Origin: Stropharia rugosoannulata
Taxonomy: Eukaryota; Basidiomycota; Agaricomycetes; Agaricales; Strophariaceae
Direction of reading: 5' to 3'
NCBI GenBank assembly: GCA_028532985.1
Contig: JANCIK010000004.1
Location: forward strand, 744,001 to 808,000
Length of the DNA stretch: 64,000 nucleotides
Position numbers and translations under genes: made by a program. Each line of letters opens with the position of its first letter. The first letter of the stretch is position 1. The notes under the pieces are model-generated. The model had not been told where the DNA came from. It did no database searches and worked only from the letters and a program-made list of their open reading frames with translations. Shown here piece after piece: positions 34,851 to 46,626 of this stretch.

Positions 34851-36240
34851 ACCATGCATCGCTAGACCTGCCCACTAGCACCTGCGACTTCCCAGGGCTC
34901 CCCCCGCGCTCGTGTGTTCTATGCTGTACTAACGTGCCAAGTACGCAGAATGTGACGAATGTTTATGAATATTCACTGGAAGGACACACTGTCACATTTG
35001 CCGTGAAGCCGAGATAGACAATTTAGGACTTGTGTCCGTGAGGTGCGCGATTAATGAACAGACAACTACATAGTTATCGCAATGTCCTCAAACATTGTCT
35101 CCACTGAGTGGCATTCAAAGCGCTCAGCAAGAATAGTACCCAGAGTATTTTTGTTCCTAGAATACTACTATTTATACTTACTCGCCAGTCTGAATGTGTA
35201 TCGCGTAGGCAGACATTCCGGGTTCTATTCTTGAGATTGTCTGCGTTACAAGATATCAAATACTGGTGTATTTGTAACACTTGCTCGTCGTTGTGTCTCC
35301 GGAGATCAGACTGCCATGTAGAGCGCGCCGAGGTCTGCCGAAATGTAAAGCGCCGCCGCTGGAATCGGTCCGGCCGGCCGTGCAGGGTGGTATCTCCTTC
35401 GAGATTGATGCGCCGTGGGAGTGGCCCTGATGCGCGTCGATGGTCGGGGTAAGCTATGTTCTATTTTGATAAATGGACGGGTCACATTCACGGAGATTGC
35501 TTTCCGAGGCCCAATTATCGGCGTCGGTAAACTTAAAAGTGCATAACAGCGTGACAAAGCTGATAATATATGTCGCGGCAAAGGTAAAGGGGGGCCGCCT
35601 TAGATAAGGACATGTTGTGAATAATAACCAGACATGTACACCTTGACGTTTGTATTGCTTACAGTTACTCTGATAGTAAATTAGTATGACAAAATCATGT
35701 CTACGGCTAGTTTGCGGATCTGCTTGGTCACAGGCATGTAGTTGGATAAACCCGAAAGGCTGCACATTACGGTATATATGTGAGTACGAAATTGGTTCTG
35801 ATTGCATATTCTAATTGTGCAGAGCTTCGCAAAGCTCAAATCCGAAATGCACGAATTGTGTACATAACTGCGTAATACGCACAAGTAAGCTTGAGTAAGA
35901 GAGTAAGCGGAACCGACTGACTTGTCTTTCTCAATGATTCAACAAAGTCTGTATTGACATACGGCCGAGCGTACGCGCACGTATCGGGTGAAAACGGAGG
36001 GCAGCAAGTACGCAGTGCGTTTCTTTCGGCAGGGATGCTCAGCACAGGCTTTGAGAGATGGATTTGGAGGTAAATCTTATCCGACCAGTCTATTGCAAAG
36101 ATGAATAGCAAGGATTGATTGATAGTAATACTTTTGACTTATCGGAGACGGGCGCCGGACGAAATACTCGATCAAGACGAGCTTTTTAGTGATAATAATA
36201 AAAGAAGAGTGCGGCACTGTGCCCGGGTGTGTCTCATTTT

Positions 36241-39200
36241 ACACTCGACAGATTGATGCATTATCTTGCATATGCAACCTTCGAGCGAGCGAGCGAGCTT
36301 AAACTTGAACGCGCAGAAACTTCGCAGAAACTGGAGCGTTTCGTGCACCCCATGCAGTTGCGCTCCGTACGCAGCGCTTATACCGGACCACTCGCGCTAC
36401 TTTAAGATACGTCGTTGTTCTCCTCCAGCCAACTCCCGTCAGTCCGAGCTCACGCCACTGACGCAGAATGCGGGTGGATCGAGCGCAAATCGAGGCCATG
36501 TCGCAGCATGTCATCATCGGCAACTTAAGCTCGTACGCACTTGATATATCTATCGCAGGATGGCAGCGCAGGGCCCGTTTCACGACAAACATGGCAACAC
36601 GCCCCATCAGGACGCGCCGCGCGGCGCGCCTGTCGGATGGACGAGTCAATTGACTGCAGAAGGAGGACGAGGCTTCTTGTCCCTCAGCATATGCTTATGC
36701 GCCGCCCGAGGACCGCGCCGCTGCCTCTTAGAGGGTTGTGGTAATCACTGTGTGGAGATCGGATTACGGGCCCGAAGGCATCAGAAGGAAGCACAAACAA
36801 GGACGTGGATGACGTTATGCGCTTTTGTGCGCATACGCTTGAGGATGTGAACATTGGCCGGTCGCGTTGTGGGCTTCGTGAGGCTGCCAGTGATTGGGCG
36901 CCGCAGGGGGACACAGGCGGTGGAGTGTGCAAAAGAATACATACTGGGAGACCATCGTTTTTCGAGCAGGTTGCTGGGGGGAGAGGCTGATTGTTGTGTT
37001 TACGCAGACCAGTGATATCAGCGGCGCCTCTATTTCCACGCAATGTCCCCCTGCTACATACATACATAGTTTAACTATGCCGTGGGACTTTGTGGACTGT
37101 GACCCCCAGTAATTGGCAGGATGACTCGTTCCGTGTTCGTCGAATGCTCGATGCTACCTCCGAATACGGACAGACATCATTCTTAACAAAAACATACCCT
37201 CCATCTGCGTTATGTATAGGGAAATCATGGTGTCTTATGCACACGGAGGGCTTCCGGGGGACATGCATGAGGGGCGCTGACAGAAGGCCAGGGCCTGTGG
37301 GAAGGCGCACAGCGGGAGATGCCTTGGATATACATACACGGCGAACAAGAACGCGCATGCCATACGCCTTGATACCACTTGATCGTTGCCCATACGTGAT
37401 GTGCGGGCCCCAAACGGCGAGACAGAGGTAATAGCCGTGTCGTTTAATTACCGTGCGAGCGTGGGCATCGTACATGAAACTTGGCGCATCTGTATGTACC
37501 GATATGCATGCCCCGCCGTGGACAGGTCCCCTCTCGGGTTCTCATCGCACGACGGGAGCGCATCTCTGAACGAAGGTCTGTTGCTCAATTGTACCCATGC
37601 GCCCACCCGACCGACGGCCGCCGTCTGGATGGGTCGTATACATTGACATCGCACCGCAGAGAGCGAAGCTGCGAGCAGATAGTAAGCTGCTTATGAAGGG
37701 CCCGCCACTCAATGTGATTTGCCTACAACAAATACAGTTTTTGATTTGTAACCTCTGTACAATCGCAGATAAGTGGACTATGAACATAGTTGGAGCGCAT
37801 GCTTCGCGGAAAACAGGACAGTTGCGCGACATAGCGCAATTGATTGTGCACTCCGTGACCAATCCCCCCACCCTCAGTGGCCAGACTTAGAATATAGACC
37901 AAATGTGAATTGAAGGAGAACGAACGAAAAGAGAAAGCGACGGGAGTACACATCTTGTCTTGCATGAGTCTTGACATCGGTCGATTTTCCAAAAATTGTT
38001 GCTTGCCGTATCGGGGACCGAGGGCGGTGCGTCCGCTCAGGCCGTCAGGGCAGCGGCGACCCTAATCTATACCAAGCCCTTTAGCCCATTAACGCCCCAA
38101 AGGCGAAAGGCACAAGGCTCCCCCACGCACGTGTCCCCGAGCAGGGGCCGCGCCGAGGACGACGAAGAGGCGTTGTGGTATGATCTTGGGCGCCGCGGGG
38201 TGCGCGTTCGAACTCGAAACGGGCTGTGGGTGAGTGTCCGCTGCCCGCCAGTGCCCGCTGATATCCCGTCGACGGGTGGTTGAGCCCGCCTATCTGAGTC
38301 TGGGCCCTCTACACGTGCGAGGCGGTGCGCACTGCGGGGTCAGGGGCCACGCACTACAGCCTACCTTCAGGGTGTCGGTATGTGCGCGACTGTTGGGATG
38401 GGGGGATACGGTGTAGTATTACGGCCGCGGATTAGCTTTCTGCCTGGCTGTAAATAAAATAAAATAAAATAAAATTCATTGGCTGCGCAGGGCGTTCGAT
38501 GGACTTTACCGTAAGGTAGGCGAGCTTTGAGGGTGCAGTTAGTGTGTATGTATGTAAAGGTAGAGAAAGAAGTTCGGAGCTTCGATAGCTGGTTGTAAAC
38601 TGAGGTTGCAAGAAGCTGAAAATCACAAGCCTTGGTACGCGCCGCAGTGCGCATCAGAACAGGCATCAATTACTGCTCACCGCAGTGCGCAGTGCGCAGC
38701 GCAAATTAAATTCATATGCGCTCTGCTCCCCATCACCATCACCATCCCCCGGGCGCCGAAGATGTGCGACGAGGGACAGGTAAGTGAGTAGTTATTCTAT
38801 TATCTATACAGCTGTGACGTTGACAAGAGACAATAATCTGCTCACCATGCGGTCGCCCAGGCTCTTCTTGGACTAGTGCCGCTGCGCGCGATTCGCGATT
38901 CAGACGTCGGCGCTGGTGTTGTTGTTATCTATCGTTAGTTCTATAGCTGTGGGTACTTGCCATTGTTGCAGTTGCAGAGCTCCAGTGCAGAGCACATAAT
39001 CTTTTACATATTCATTTTAGCGATTAATTCATGTATGTACACCTTTTTGTTTCGTTAATATTAGACAGGAAGAAAGAAAGATATATGACTCACCGAAAAT
39101 ACGCCGTTTTTGGTGACGCCCATAGCCAGTGCTCGGATAAACTTGGTGCTTAAACCCAGAGATCCAGGCCGCGTTCCCCAATTTGCAATTGACGCGCGTC

Positions 39201-41224
39201 TATCAGAGCTAATTTGACTATGGAGGACGCGCTGCGCGGCTTGGCGGTTGTGTATGCACTATGCGCCAAGAAGCGCTTGTTTGTGCGGTGCTTGAAAAAT
39301 AGAAAATAGGTTATACATAGTCCTATGTACATAACCTGCTCGAACATATTCAGTTCGAGGAGACCCGGGGGCCCACAAGTATACGTAATAACGCGCGGGC
39401 GCGGCGCTGCGGCACGACGCCAACGCCATCCTGGCGGGTAAACAAGTAGGCACGTACTTGTTGGATGTCGTGTAGCACATTAGTGCTGTATATGTATATT
39501 GCGTGTACCTGTGGATATGTAGTGGTGGAGCCAGGAAGCAAGGAACGCAGCAGGCGCGGTGCGCGTTGCGCAGTAGCCAGTACGGGTCGTCAGGGCACGG
39601 CAGGGTGGGCGGCGGCGGCGGCGTACGTAATGATGCGGCCGTGTTTGGGTTTGCAGGGCACCGGGGCTGGGTCCCGCAGCGGCCCGCGCGGCCCGCTTGC
39701 GAGCGCTTATTCATAGTCCGATCAGATCCTTTAAGGTCGAGTTCTGCGTATGGACGCGCAACGAAACGCGATATGATTTTGATCTGCGTTGGACGGCGGC
39801 GTTTGGTAGGCTGAAATGGCGAGTCGTTAATGCGTGTTTGAGATTGATTATTGACGTTGATGCAGTTCGGTGGGGCCTTTGAATGGTAATGGTGATTTTG
39901 TTAGGTTGGTGCCTCCTGTTTCTGAACGAGTTCATTGCAGAGTAAGTCTATTTCTATTATAGAATGTGGGCGTCGCGACGGGGCTGACGTCTGGGGTTTT
40001 GAGATACGGGCTTGTTCACTTGTTCGAGGATTATTTATTTGGAATGTGGAGTAGGTTTTTTTGTGTTGGAAACTTGAAGATAAATAGCCAAATCGGGTCC
40101 TGGCTTGCAGGACCTTTGATTTGGGATGGACATCAACGATGGACAGGGATCCTGAGCTGTAGGATAGACATCGCAGAAAGCATACGGTGCATGGCAGCGT
40201 CGAACACAATGTTCGCTTTCTGTGGCGCGGAGTAGCTGATCCGCGCGTCCTTATATGTTTAGGCTGGTCGAGTCTAACAAGTTGACGCCTGCCCATGCTG
40301 CGAAGATCTAGTTGTATTTTTTGATTGGGCTGGGCTATGGAGATTTAATGCCCACCTCTGACTGTGCTGTTTGATGTCGTAAATTCGTTGTTACGTCGCT
40401 GTGTGAGTCAGTAATAGTTTGTATAGGCTGTTGTGACTAGTGCCACTAGCGCTCGCGAGTGGCACGTCGTGCTGGGTTGACAAGGTGTAGATTTTAATTA
40501 GAATTCATCTGTCAGTGACAGCAGTGCATATTATTTGTTTCGTCGTGTAGAGAGTGCAGGAGGGTATTCAGTGCTTTCTGATTTTAATTCGCGTGCATCC
40601 TACCCGAGAAAGTGATCCGGCATACACGAAGTTTACTTAGAACGCCTGCATACCATTTCGTATATCTACGTATTGTGAGCATATACTTGGTACTAGGTGC
40701 CTGAGAGTCTGGGTAATGGCTCTGACTAACCACCGCCGACTAGGAGCATATGCATGGGCGCTTGTGTGCGCGCACAATGAACATTGTTGGTCTCATTAGG
40801 TGGCCGGCGGGATTTCGGGCGCTCCGGAGATGTATGGGTCTGTACGAGGCCGTGTTTCGATGAGTATCGGTGTGGTGCCGGCGGTGGCTAAGAGAGTGAG
40901 GTCGTTGTACCAGGCACGGGTGGTGGATTGGCGTTGACAGCAGGAAATAAAGCTGGTGAGTGCCCGAAGGAGGTGTAGTGGCCGAGTGGGGCGGATGGGA
41001 AAGGGGATCCATGGGGCTGGGAGGGGGTACCACGGAGCCCAAGAGGTGGGAGAGATCTGGCTATTCTGGTGCTGGGAAGAAAGCGAGGATTACTGTGGCC
41101 GGGGCATCTTGGATCTCTGGGAACGTTTCAATGCTGACGCGCGTGAGTCCGAATCGGCGGTGAATCTGGGCGGGGCAGGCGTTTAAAGACTCGGGTGGCG
41201 GCCAGACGGGCCCCCCAGGACACC
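36241..41224. other. GC-richer gene-poor stretch upstream of the zinc-cluster gene
   Basis: GC content rises from about 36.2 kb, and stop codons therefore become rarer in all frames. Many overlapping frames of 60-130 codons on both strands (36266-38283, 39259-39814, 39901-40296) appear for that reason. None has family motifs, and each overlaps an equally long frame on the other strand. A pentanucleotide microsatellite lies at 38452-38475. The last several hundred bases before 41225 are the promoter region of the transcription-factor gene and include a GC-rich leader. Confidence 0.45.
38452..38475. repeat. (AAAAT)n microsatellite
   Basis: Five consecutive units of AAAAT, the first lacking one A. 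Confidence 0.8.
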
Positions 41225-44200
41225 ATGCGCCCCGTGATGCCGCCATCACCCTTTGCTTACTCATCGCCCTATCCCCACTACTTCCCCCCCGCCTACACAG
41301 AGCCCATCGACGTCTACGACAGCCAGCTCCCCCTTGCACACATGCAGCCCCCGCCGTCTCCGGGCATCCCCATCGACCCCGCCCTCGCCCTCTACCCCCC
41401 CTACTACTCCTACCAGCAGCACCCCCAGCACCATCTGCCCCAGCATCTCGCTCTGCCCCCCAACTATTCCTCCCCCTCCTCCCAGGGCTCAGACACCATC
41501 GGCACGCCCCCCACAGAGCACATGTACCCGTCCTCGTCGTCCAACATCAACGGCAAGCGCCCCTCCTCCACCGTCTCCACCGACTCGCGCAAGAAGCAGC
41601 GCAAGGACGACGACGACCCCGCCAGCCCCCAGCCCGACAAGGACGAGGCAAAGGCAAAGCCCACCCGCGGCTCTCGGTGCGTCTCCTGCCCTTTTTATCC
41701 CGCCCGTGCTCACCCCCCAGCAGCGCCTGCACCGTCTGCAGACGCCTCAAAATGAAGTGCGTCGGCGCAGAGCAGGGCCCTCCCTGCAAGCGCTGTCTCT
41801 CGGGCAACCACGAGTGCATATTTGAAGAGTCCAACCGCGGCAAGCGCTCCTCAAAGTACGCCCTTTCCACCCCTTGTCTGCCCCCGCTGACCCCGTCTAG
41901 GAAGCACGAAATTCTCACCCGATCTCTGCGCAAGATGGAGCGCACCCTCGACACCGTCCTGCGCTCCATCGGCAACCCCAGCATCGCCTCGGGCATGATC
42001 TCGCGGTCGCCCTCGCCCTCTGCTCAGACAGCAGGCACGCAGGCACTCCTCGGCACCTCACCCAGCCCCCCGCCCGCAGACGGCGGCAACAGCAACAGCT
42101 TCCAGGCACACCACGTTGCTCAGCAGCAGCAGCAGCAGCAGCAACCACAGGTAAAATTCCAGACGCCCGGCTCGCCCAAGCTGCATTCGCTCCCCGACAA
42201 TGCTCTCAACCCGCTCGGTCTGCTCGCAGAGGCCAGTCTTGCCAACCGCCGCGCCCAGGCAACCAACCCCACCGCGGTCGCACGACAGAGCACAGGTGAC
42301 AACCCCAAGGTCGGCGTCGCCAGCGACAACTACTTCAAGCCCGGTGCGTACGATCTTGGCGCGAAAATTTTCTTTTCATTCATATTTGCTCCCCCAGGCC
42401 CCATGACAATCTTGCCCCTAAGGCGATTGTACATCGAGCGCCAAATACAGCCCGAGATGCTCAGCTTCGTCTCGACAGACGAAGTCGTCGCCCTCTTCAA
42501 CATGTGAGCCTTCTTACGTCACTCTTTCCTCCGCAAATGCCCTGACAGCTTGCATCGTTGCAGCTATTTTGATCACATACATGCAAGTTTCTTTTGTCTC
42601 GCTAGGGGTGTGCACCGTGCTAATCAATTTCGCTACAGATGCACTGCAATCTGCTCGACCGCAACTTCCATACGCCGTCACTCGTGTGCTCGCGCTCGCC
42701 CTTCCTCCTTACCACGAGTGCGTGTTTCATTTGGGCCTTTGACCGGCCGCCCGCTGACGACCGTTTTAGTCTGCTCAATAGCAAGCAAATTTTACACGGC
42801 GAACCCCGATCTTCATCCGCGGCTGACGGAGCTTGCAAAGCGGCTTGCGTTCAGCGTCCCGGCAAAGGGCTACAAGTCCGTCGAGATCGTCCAAGCGTAC
42901 CTGCTGCTCGCACTCTGGGGGTGCGGCGCGGTGGAGCGCTATGAGCAGGACAAGACGTGGCTGCTGCTTGGCATGGCGATCCGCATGGCGACGGACCTAA
43001 ACCTGCATCGCAAGACAGCGGTGCATAGTCAAGACACGCAGGAGGGCCGCGCACGGGACGTCGAGGTGCATAATCGCGAGCGGACGTGGATCCTGTGTTT
43101 CTGTCTGGACCGCAGCTTTAGCGCGCAGATGGGCAAGCCGAGCTCGGTCAAGGAGGAGTAAGTCGCTTTCTGCCTGCTTGGGAGTTTTGTGCTGACGACT
43201 GGTTTACAGTTACATCATCCGGAATACCTCAACGTGGTATTTGTCGCCTGTCGCAAATCCACTGGACATGTCCCTCGCCGCTTACGCGGAGCTGCAGCGC
43301 ATACTATCGCGCAGCTTGGAGTTCTTGTACAGCGGCACGGACACCCCGTCAGGGCTGCAGGTCAACTGCGACTATATGCTCATCATCAAGACGTTCGAGA
43401 CCCAGATCATGGCGTGGAAGCATCAGTGGGTCGACCAGCGCAGTTGGGACGGTGTCGGTGAGTTTGCTGTCAGCTATACTGCCCAATCCTCATCTGATGA
43501 CAATGTGTAGCGGACTCGCCGACGATAAAATACAAGAAGCTGATATCCGAGTTCTACTTCAACTACGCGATGCTCGTGCTCAACTCGTTTGGCCTGCAGA
43601 ACGCGCTCGAGCGCGCGTCGGCTGACATTGGCCACTTCTTTGCCCGCGTGCATACTAGTGCGCATGCCTGTGCTCTGCTCGTGCGCGACGAGCTTGGCCC
43701 CAGCGGCTTCATGCGCTTCAGCCCCGACTCGCATTTCGTGCAGACGAGTTATGCTGTGCTTAGTTTGCTCAAGGTGTGTTTCCTTGTGTCTATATGCATG
43801 AGATGATCGCTGATGATATTGTGATTAGCTTGTCCGACCTGAATTCCAAGCATTCCTCGACAACGAACAGGCGACGCTTAATCTTGTGCGCGATGTCGCA
43901 GATGTGTTGGATAATATCGCTGCGAACCCACTACACACGCCCGCCCTGTACTCTGGCTTCCTCCGCGCGCTCATCGCCGCCAAGCTCGAGCCCGGCCACG
44001 ACGCGTCGGTATCTGCTAACGGCTCCGCGATGAATGCATCAGGTCAGATGGGCGTCGACGGGATGCACGACGGGTCAAACGCCAACGCGAACAACCGCGG
44101 CGCTTCACCACACTCCAACAGCGGCGTGCCAGGACTAAACGCGTACGCGTACGCACAACACGACCCCGCGTTCATGCTGCACGAGTTCCAGTTCGACTCG

Positions 44201-44587
44201 GAGATGGGCCCCGCTGCGGACCTGTCTACGTTCCCACCGACGATGGCGCCCCTCCCGCCTGCGTCGTCGTCGTCGTCTTCGGACGCGCACGGGCCTGGCG
44301 GGCAGCTCGGCGCTGGTACGCTCGCGATGGAGCATATCCTGAGCACGGGATTCTGGGAGAGCATGCTCGTGCCTGGGTATGGCAGCGCGGATGGTCTCTC
44401 GGGCGGCTTTGTGTTTGGTGCTGGTGGGAGTGGGCTCATCACGCCCCGGTTTGGCGCCAGCCCGGCAGCGAGTGGGGTTAACACCCCCCGTGGTGGCGCG
44501 GGTGGTGGATCGGGGCTCACGCAGATGAGCATAAATAGGGCATTTGGCGAAGGAGGCGTCGTTGTTAAGATTGGGGAGGGGTCGTAG
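41225..44587 (+). CDS. Zn(II)2Cys6 fungal transcription factor
   Basis: Ten exons: 41225-41676, 41721-41855, 41901-42343, 42398-42503, 42564-42582, 42639-42717, 42770-43157, 43210-43457, 43511-43773 and 43829-44587; 963 aa. The start ATG lies in CACCATG. A Pro/Tyr-rich head of 150 residues precedes the zinc cluster at residues 154-183, with spacing C-x2-C-x6-C-x8-C-x2-C-x6-C (CTVCRRLKMKC...CKRC...C). A linker helix follows (HEILTRSLRKMERTL), then a glutamine run near residue 270. The regulatory domain of the Fungal_trans type includes YFDHIHMHCNLLDRNFHTPS, VCSRSPFLLTTICSIASKFY and YLLLALWGCGAVERYEQDKT. Such proteins bind CGG-type DNA half-sites in the nucleus; the target genes cannot be read from sequence. 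Exon 5 is only 19 nt and is followed by an intron with a GC donor. The tail is Gly/Ser-rich and contains several SP/TP sites. Confidence 0.92.
42119..42142 (+). repeat. CAG run encoding polyglutamine inside the transcription factor
   Basis: Seven consecutive CAG codons with flanking CAA/CAG encode a glutamine run in the linker after the zinc cluster. Runs like this are length-variable and often part of activation regions. Confidence 0.8.
42583..42638 (+). other. GC-AG intron of 56 nt in the transcription factor gene
   Basis: The donor is GCAAGT instead of GTAAGT, the branch-like GCTAATC lies near the 3' end, and the acceptor is CTACAG. Removing it joins FDHIH to MHCNLLDRNF in frame, as the family alignment requires. 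No GT donor in the neighbourhood gives an open junction. Confidence 0.8.
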
Positions 44588-44641
44588 TTGAGGTTGTTGT
44601 GCCTCGTTTTTTCTTTTTCTATTTTTTTGTTGTTGTTGTAC

Positions 44642-44667
44642 CCCATCCCATCCCATCCCATCCCATC
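44642..44667. repeat. (CATCC)n microsatellite
   Basis: Five tandem CATCC units directly after the stop of the transcription factor gene, inside its probable 3' UTR. Confidence 0.8.
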
Positions 44668-45090
44668 TCGCATCATTGTCACCTTTCATCTCATCATTCA
44701 TTCGGGTTTGTCTGCATCCGCTCGTGTTCCTCTGTGTCTCTAACTCTCTATCTGCCTCGTCTCGTCTCGACTGCATCTGTTTTATTACCGTATAGCCCTC
44801 GAGTATGTGAATCGATACCTCTGACCTATCCCCCTATCCCCCTATCCCAACCTGCATGCATTGATGTTATACATACACCCGACACACGCATATACATATA
44901 CATACATACATACATGATATGATTATGATACGTCTGTACGCTACGATAAGTCTAGTATTGGGCCTTGAAGCCGATGAAATTGTAACCTTTTTGGATGAAA
45001 TGAATGTAAAAGATTAATATGTACTCTATATAGTGGATCTTGCAGTGACTCACAAGTTGGAAATGGTGATGAGGATGCTTGAATAAGTAT

Positions 45091-45112
45091 GGGCTTGGGC
45101 TTGGGCTTGGGC
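45091..45112. repeat. (GGGCTT)n microsatellite
   Basis: Three and a half tandem copies of GGGCTT. It is not the telomeric TTAGGG unit. Confidence 0.75.
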
Positions 45113-45368
45113 CTTTGTGGGCGTGTGTGGGGGTGGGGTGGGGTAGATTTGCGCAGTTTGGTGTGGAGTGGATTTTCGTGTGGTGTGTGGGATTATGTAT
45201 GTACTCGTATGTGTCGATCATGGAAAAAAGTAGATGAGTGTTAGTGGTACCTGTATACTGGGTCATCGACATCTCGGGTGGTTCGTTCCTTGGTTTTGGG
45301 TCTGTGTTCGGAGGTATGGATGTCCATGCCAGATAGATAGATACTGTTCTCTGCTTGGTGCCGGCAAT

Positions 45369-45390
45369 GCCAGTGCCAGTGCCAGTGCCA
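45369..45390. repeat. (GCCAGT)n microsatellite
   Basis: More than three tandem copies of GCCAGT. Confidence 0.75.
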
Positions 45391-46285
45391 CAGTTTCCTC
45401 GAAGGATCTACGGGTGGGTTTTTCGTAGTGCGTAGTGCGTAGGGGTTGTTTAAGCTCCCGAGTCAGTGCGTAGTTTAAGCGGTTTGGGGTTGGATGGGAT
45501 GGGGCCCGATAAGGGTCGTTGATGGAGGAGCAGTGGGTCCCTGGGTGCGCTCTGCGACCCCGGGCCTGGAGATAGAGGCCGACTCTCTACTGCAGGGTGA
45601 TGTAACAAGCGGATTCGCTTGTACGTACTCGCACTTATAGCATAATATTATAATTATATGTAGTGCACGTTTTCGAAGCGGTGGATTCAGATGGATGGAT
45701 GGATGTACGCATGATGTACTGTCCGCCGTGCACCGCCCCACACAATCGCAAGCGAAGCGAAGCGGTGTGGTGTGGTATGTATGTGGGATGTGGGATGTAG
45801 GCTGTGGCGAGGTTTGGATGTTGGGATGCGAGCCTGTGCGATATGTGCCGCAATTATGGGATCAGTAGCGCTTGTGCATTGCATTGCATTGATCGTCGGT
45901 ATTTCTTCGTTTAATCTTTATTGTATGCGTAAATGAATGAATGGATGTACGTTAAATGTTATGGTATCATTATATTTGAGATCGGAGCGTATATCGCCCG
46001 GCCGGGGGATTTTGGAGGGTGTGCTGTGGGGTAATAGAGTACTGTGGGGACGTACCTGGCGTTTCAGGAGTTAGCTATGTGTCCTTGCAGTGCAGCATAT
46101 GTCCACAGTGTAACATACCACGGATGGAATGGCTGGCCTGGTATGCAGATTCTTAAAACATGTTACGAAAAATGTTAATACGTCGAATACTTTTTATGAG
46201 AAAGTCCCCGAGAGTTGTCGTGCGACGCGCGCTTGCACAGGCGGTCTATCTAATCTAATCGCTTGTGTGTGTCTGTGGACACCCT

Positions 46286-46315
46286 TAGGCGCCGAGAACG
46301 CCAAGTCGGCGCCTA
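46286..46315. repeat. Perfect hairpin, 10-bp stem, 10-nt loop
   Basis: TAGGCGCCGA (46286-46295) and TCGGCGCCTA (46306-46315) are exact inverted copies around GAACGCCAAG. Each arm contains the palindrome GGCGCC. The role is unknown. Confidence 0.6.
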
Positions 46316-46626
46316 CCGGTGGCGCGTGGTGGCGCCGCAGACAACAGGTGCACACCGTCACCAACTTGCTAACCCCCACCCCGGAGTGAAGGCAACGTGT
46401 CAAAGGTGTAGAAAGAGCTCCATCGTTCATACCTACCCAGAGATCGCGCTGTTGCCATAGGCAGCACCAGCTCGAATCATATCATATCATTACGAAGATG
46501 CTCGCGCATGGAGGCCTGGGCCGAGGATGGGCTGTAGTACAGATTATACGTGCGTCAATTTCTCGAGTAAATGGTATGTGTGAGTGCATTTATTGACTTG
46601 CGACTCGGGTTTGGATACGTGGATGC

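Larger units (their letters stand above)
26088..36240. other. Ten-kilobase gene desert, AT-richer part
   Basis: I read both strands and find no gene I can assign. Many short frames occur, as expected by chance. Slightly more protein-like ones are 28266-28526 (-; PPENITREAAEVDELC), 28895-29411 (+) and 34507-34758 (-), but none has a recognisable motif or a convincing exon chain. No transposase, reverse transcriptase, integrase or long terminal repeat could be recognised. Short perfect hairpins lie at 33082-33105 and 33827-33849. The first 300 bases would contain the Cdc4 promoter. Old transposon relics decayed past recognition are the likeliest content, but that is inference. Confidence 0.5.
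44588..46626. other. Simple-repeat-rich flank without a gene
   Basis: Downstream of the transcription factor the sequence is unusually rich in short tandem repeats. They include CATCC units (44642-44667), CCCCTAT (about 44826-44848), GGGCTT (45091-45112), CAGTGC (45369-45390) and ATGG (45690-45704). A strong hairpin lies at 46286-46315. Frames such as 46129-46389 have no family motif. Confidence 0.5.

Noticed and set aside
36266..38283. Many overlapping frames of 60-130 codons on both strands
   Set aside because: They occur in all frames where GC content is high, none has motifs, and they overlap each other completely.
41253..41825. 190-codon frame rich in Pro/Ser/Thr
   Set aside because: It is an alternative frame of exon 1 of the transcription factor; the zinc cluster is in the other frame.
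44044..44776. Two 210-codon minus-strand frames
   Set aside because: They are antisense to the last exon of the zinc-cluster gene and overlap each other; the composition reflects GC-rich codons of the sense strand.
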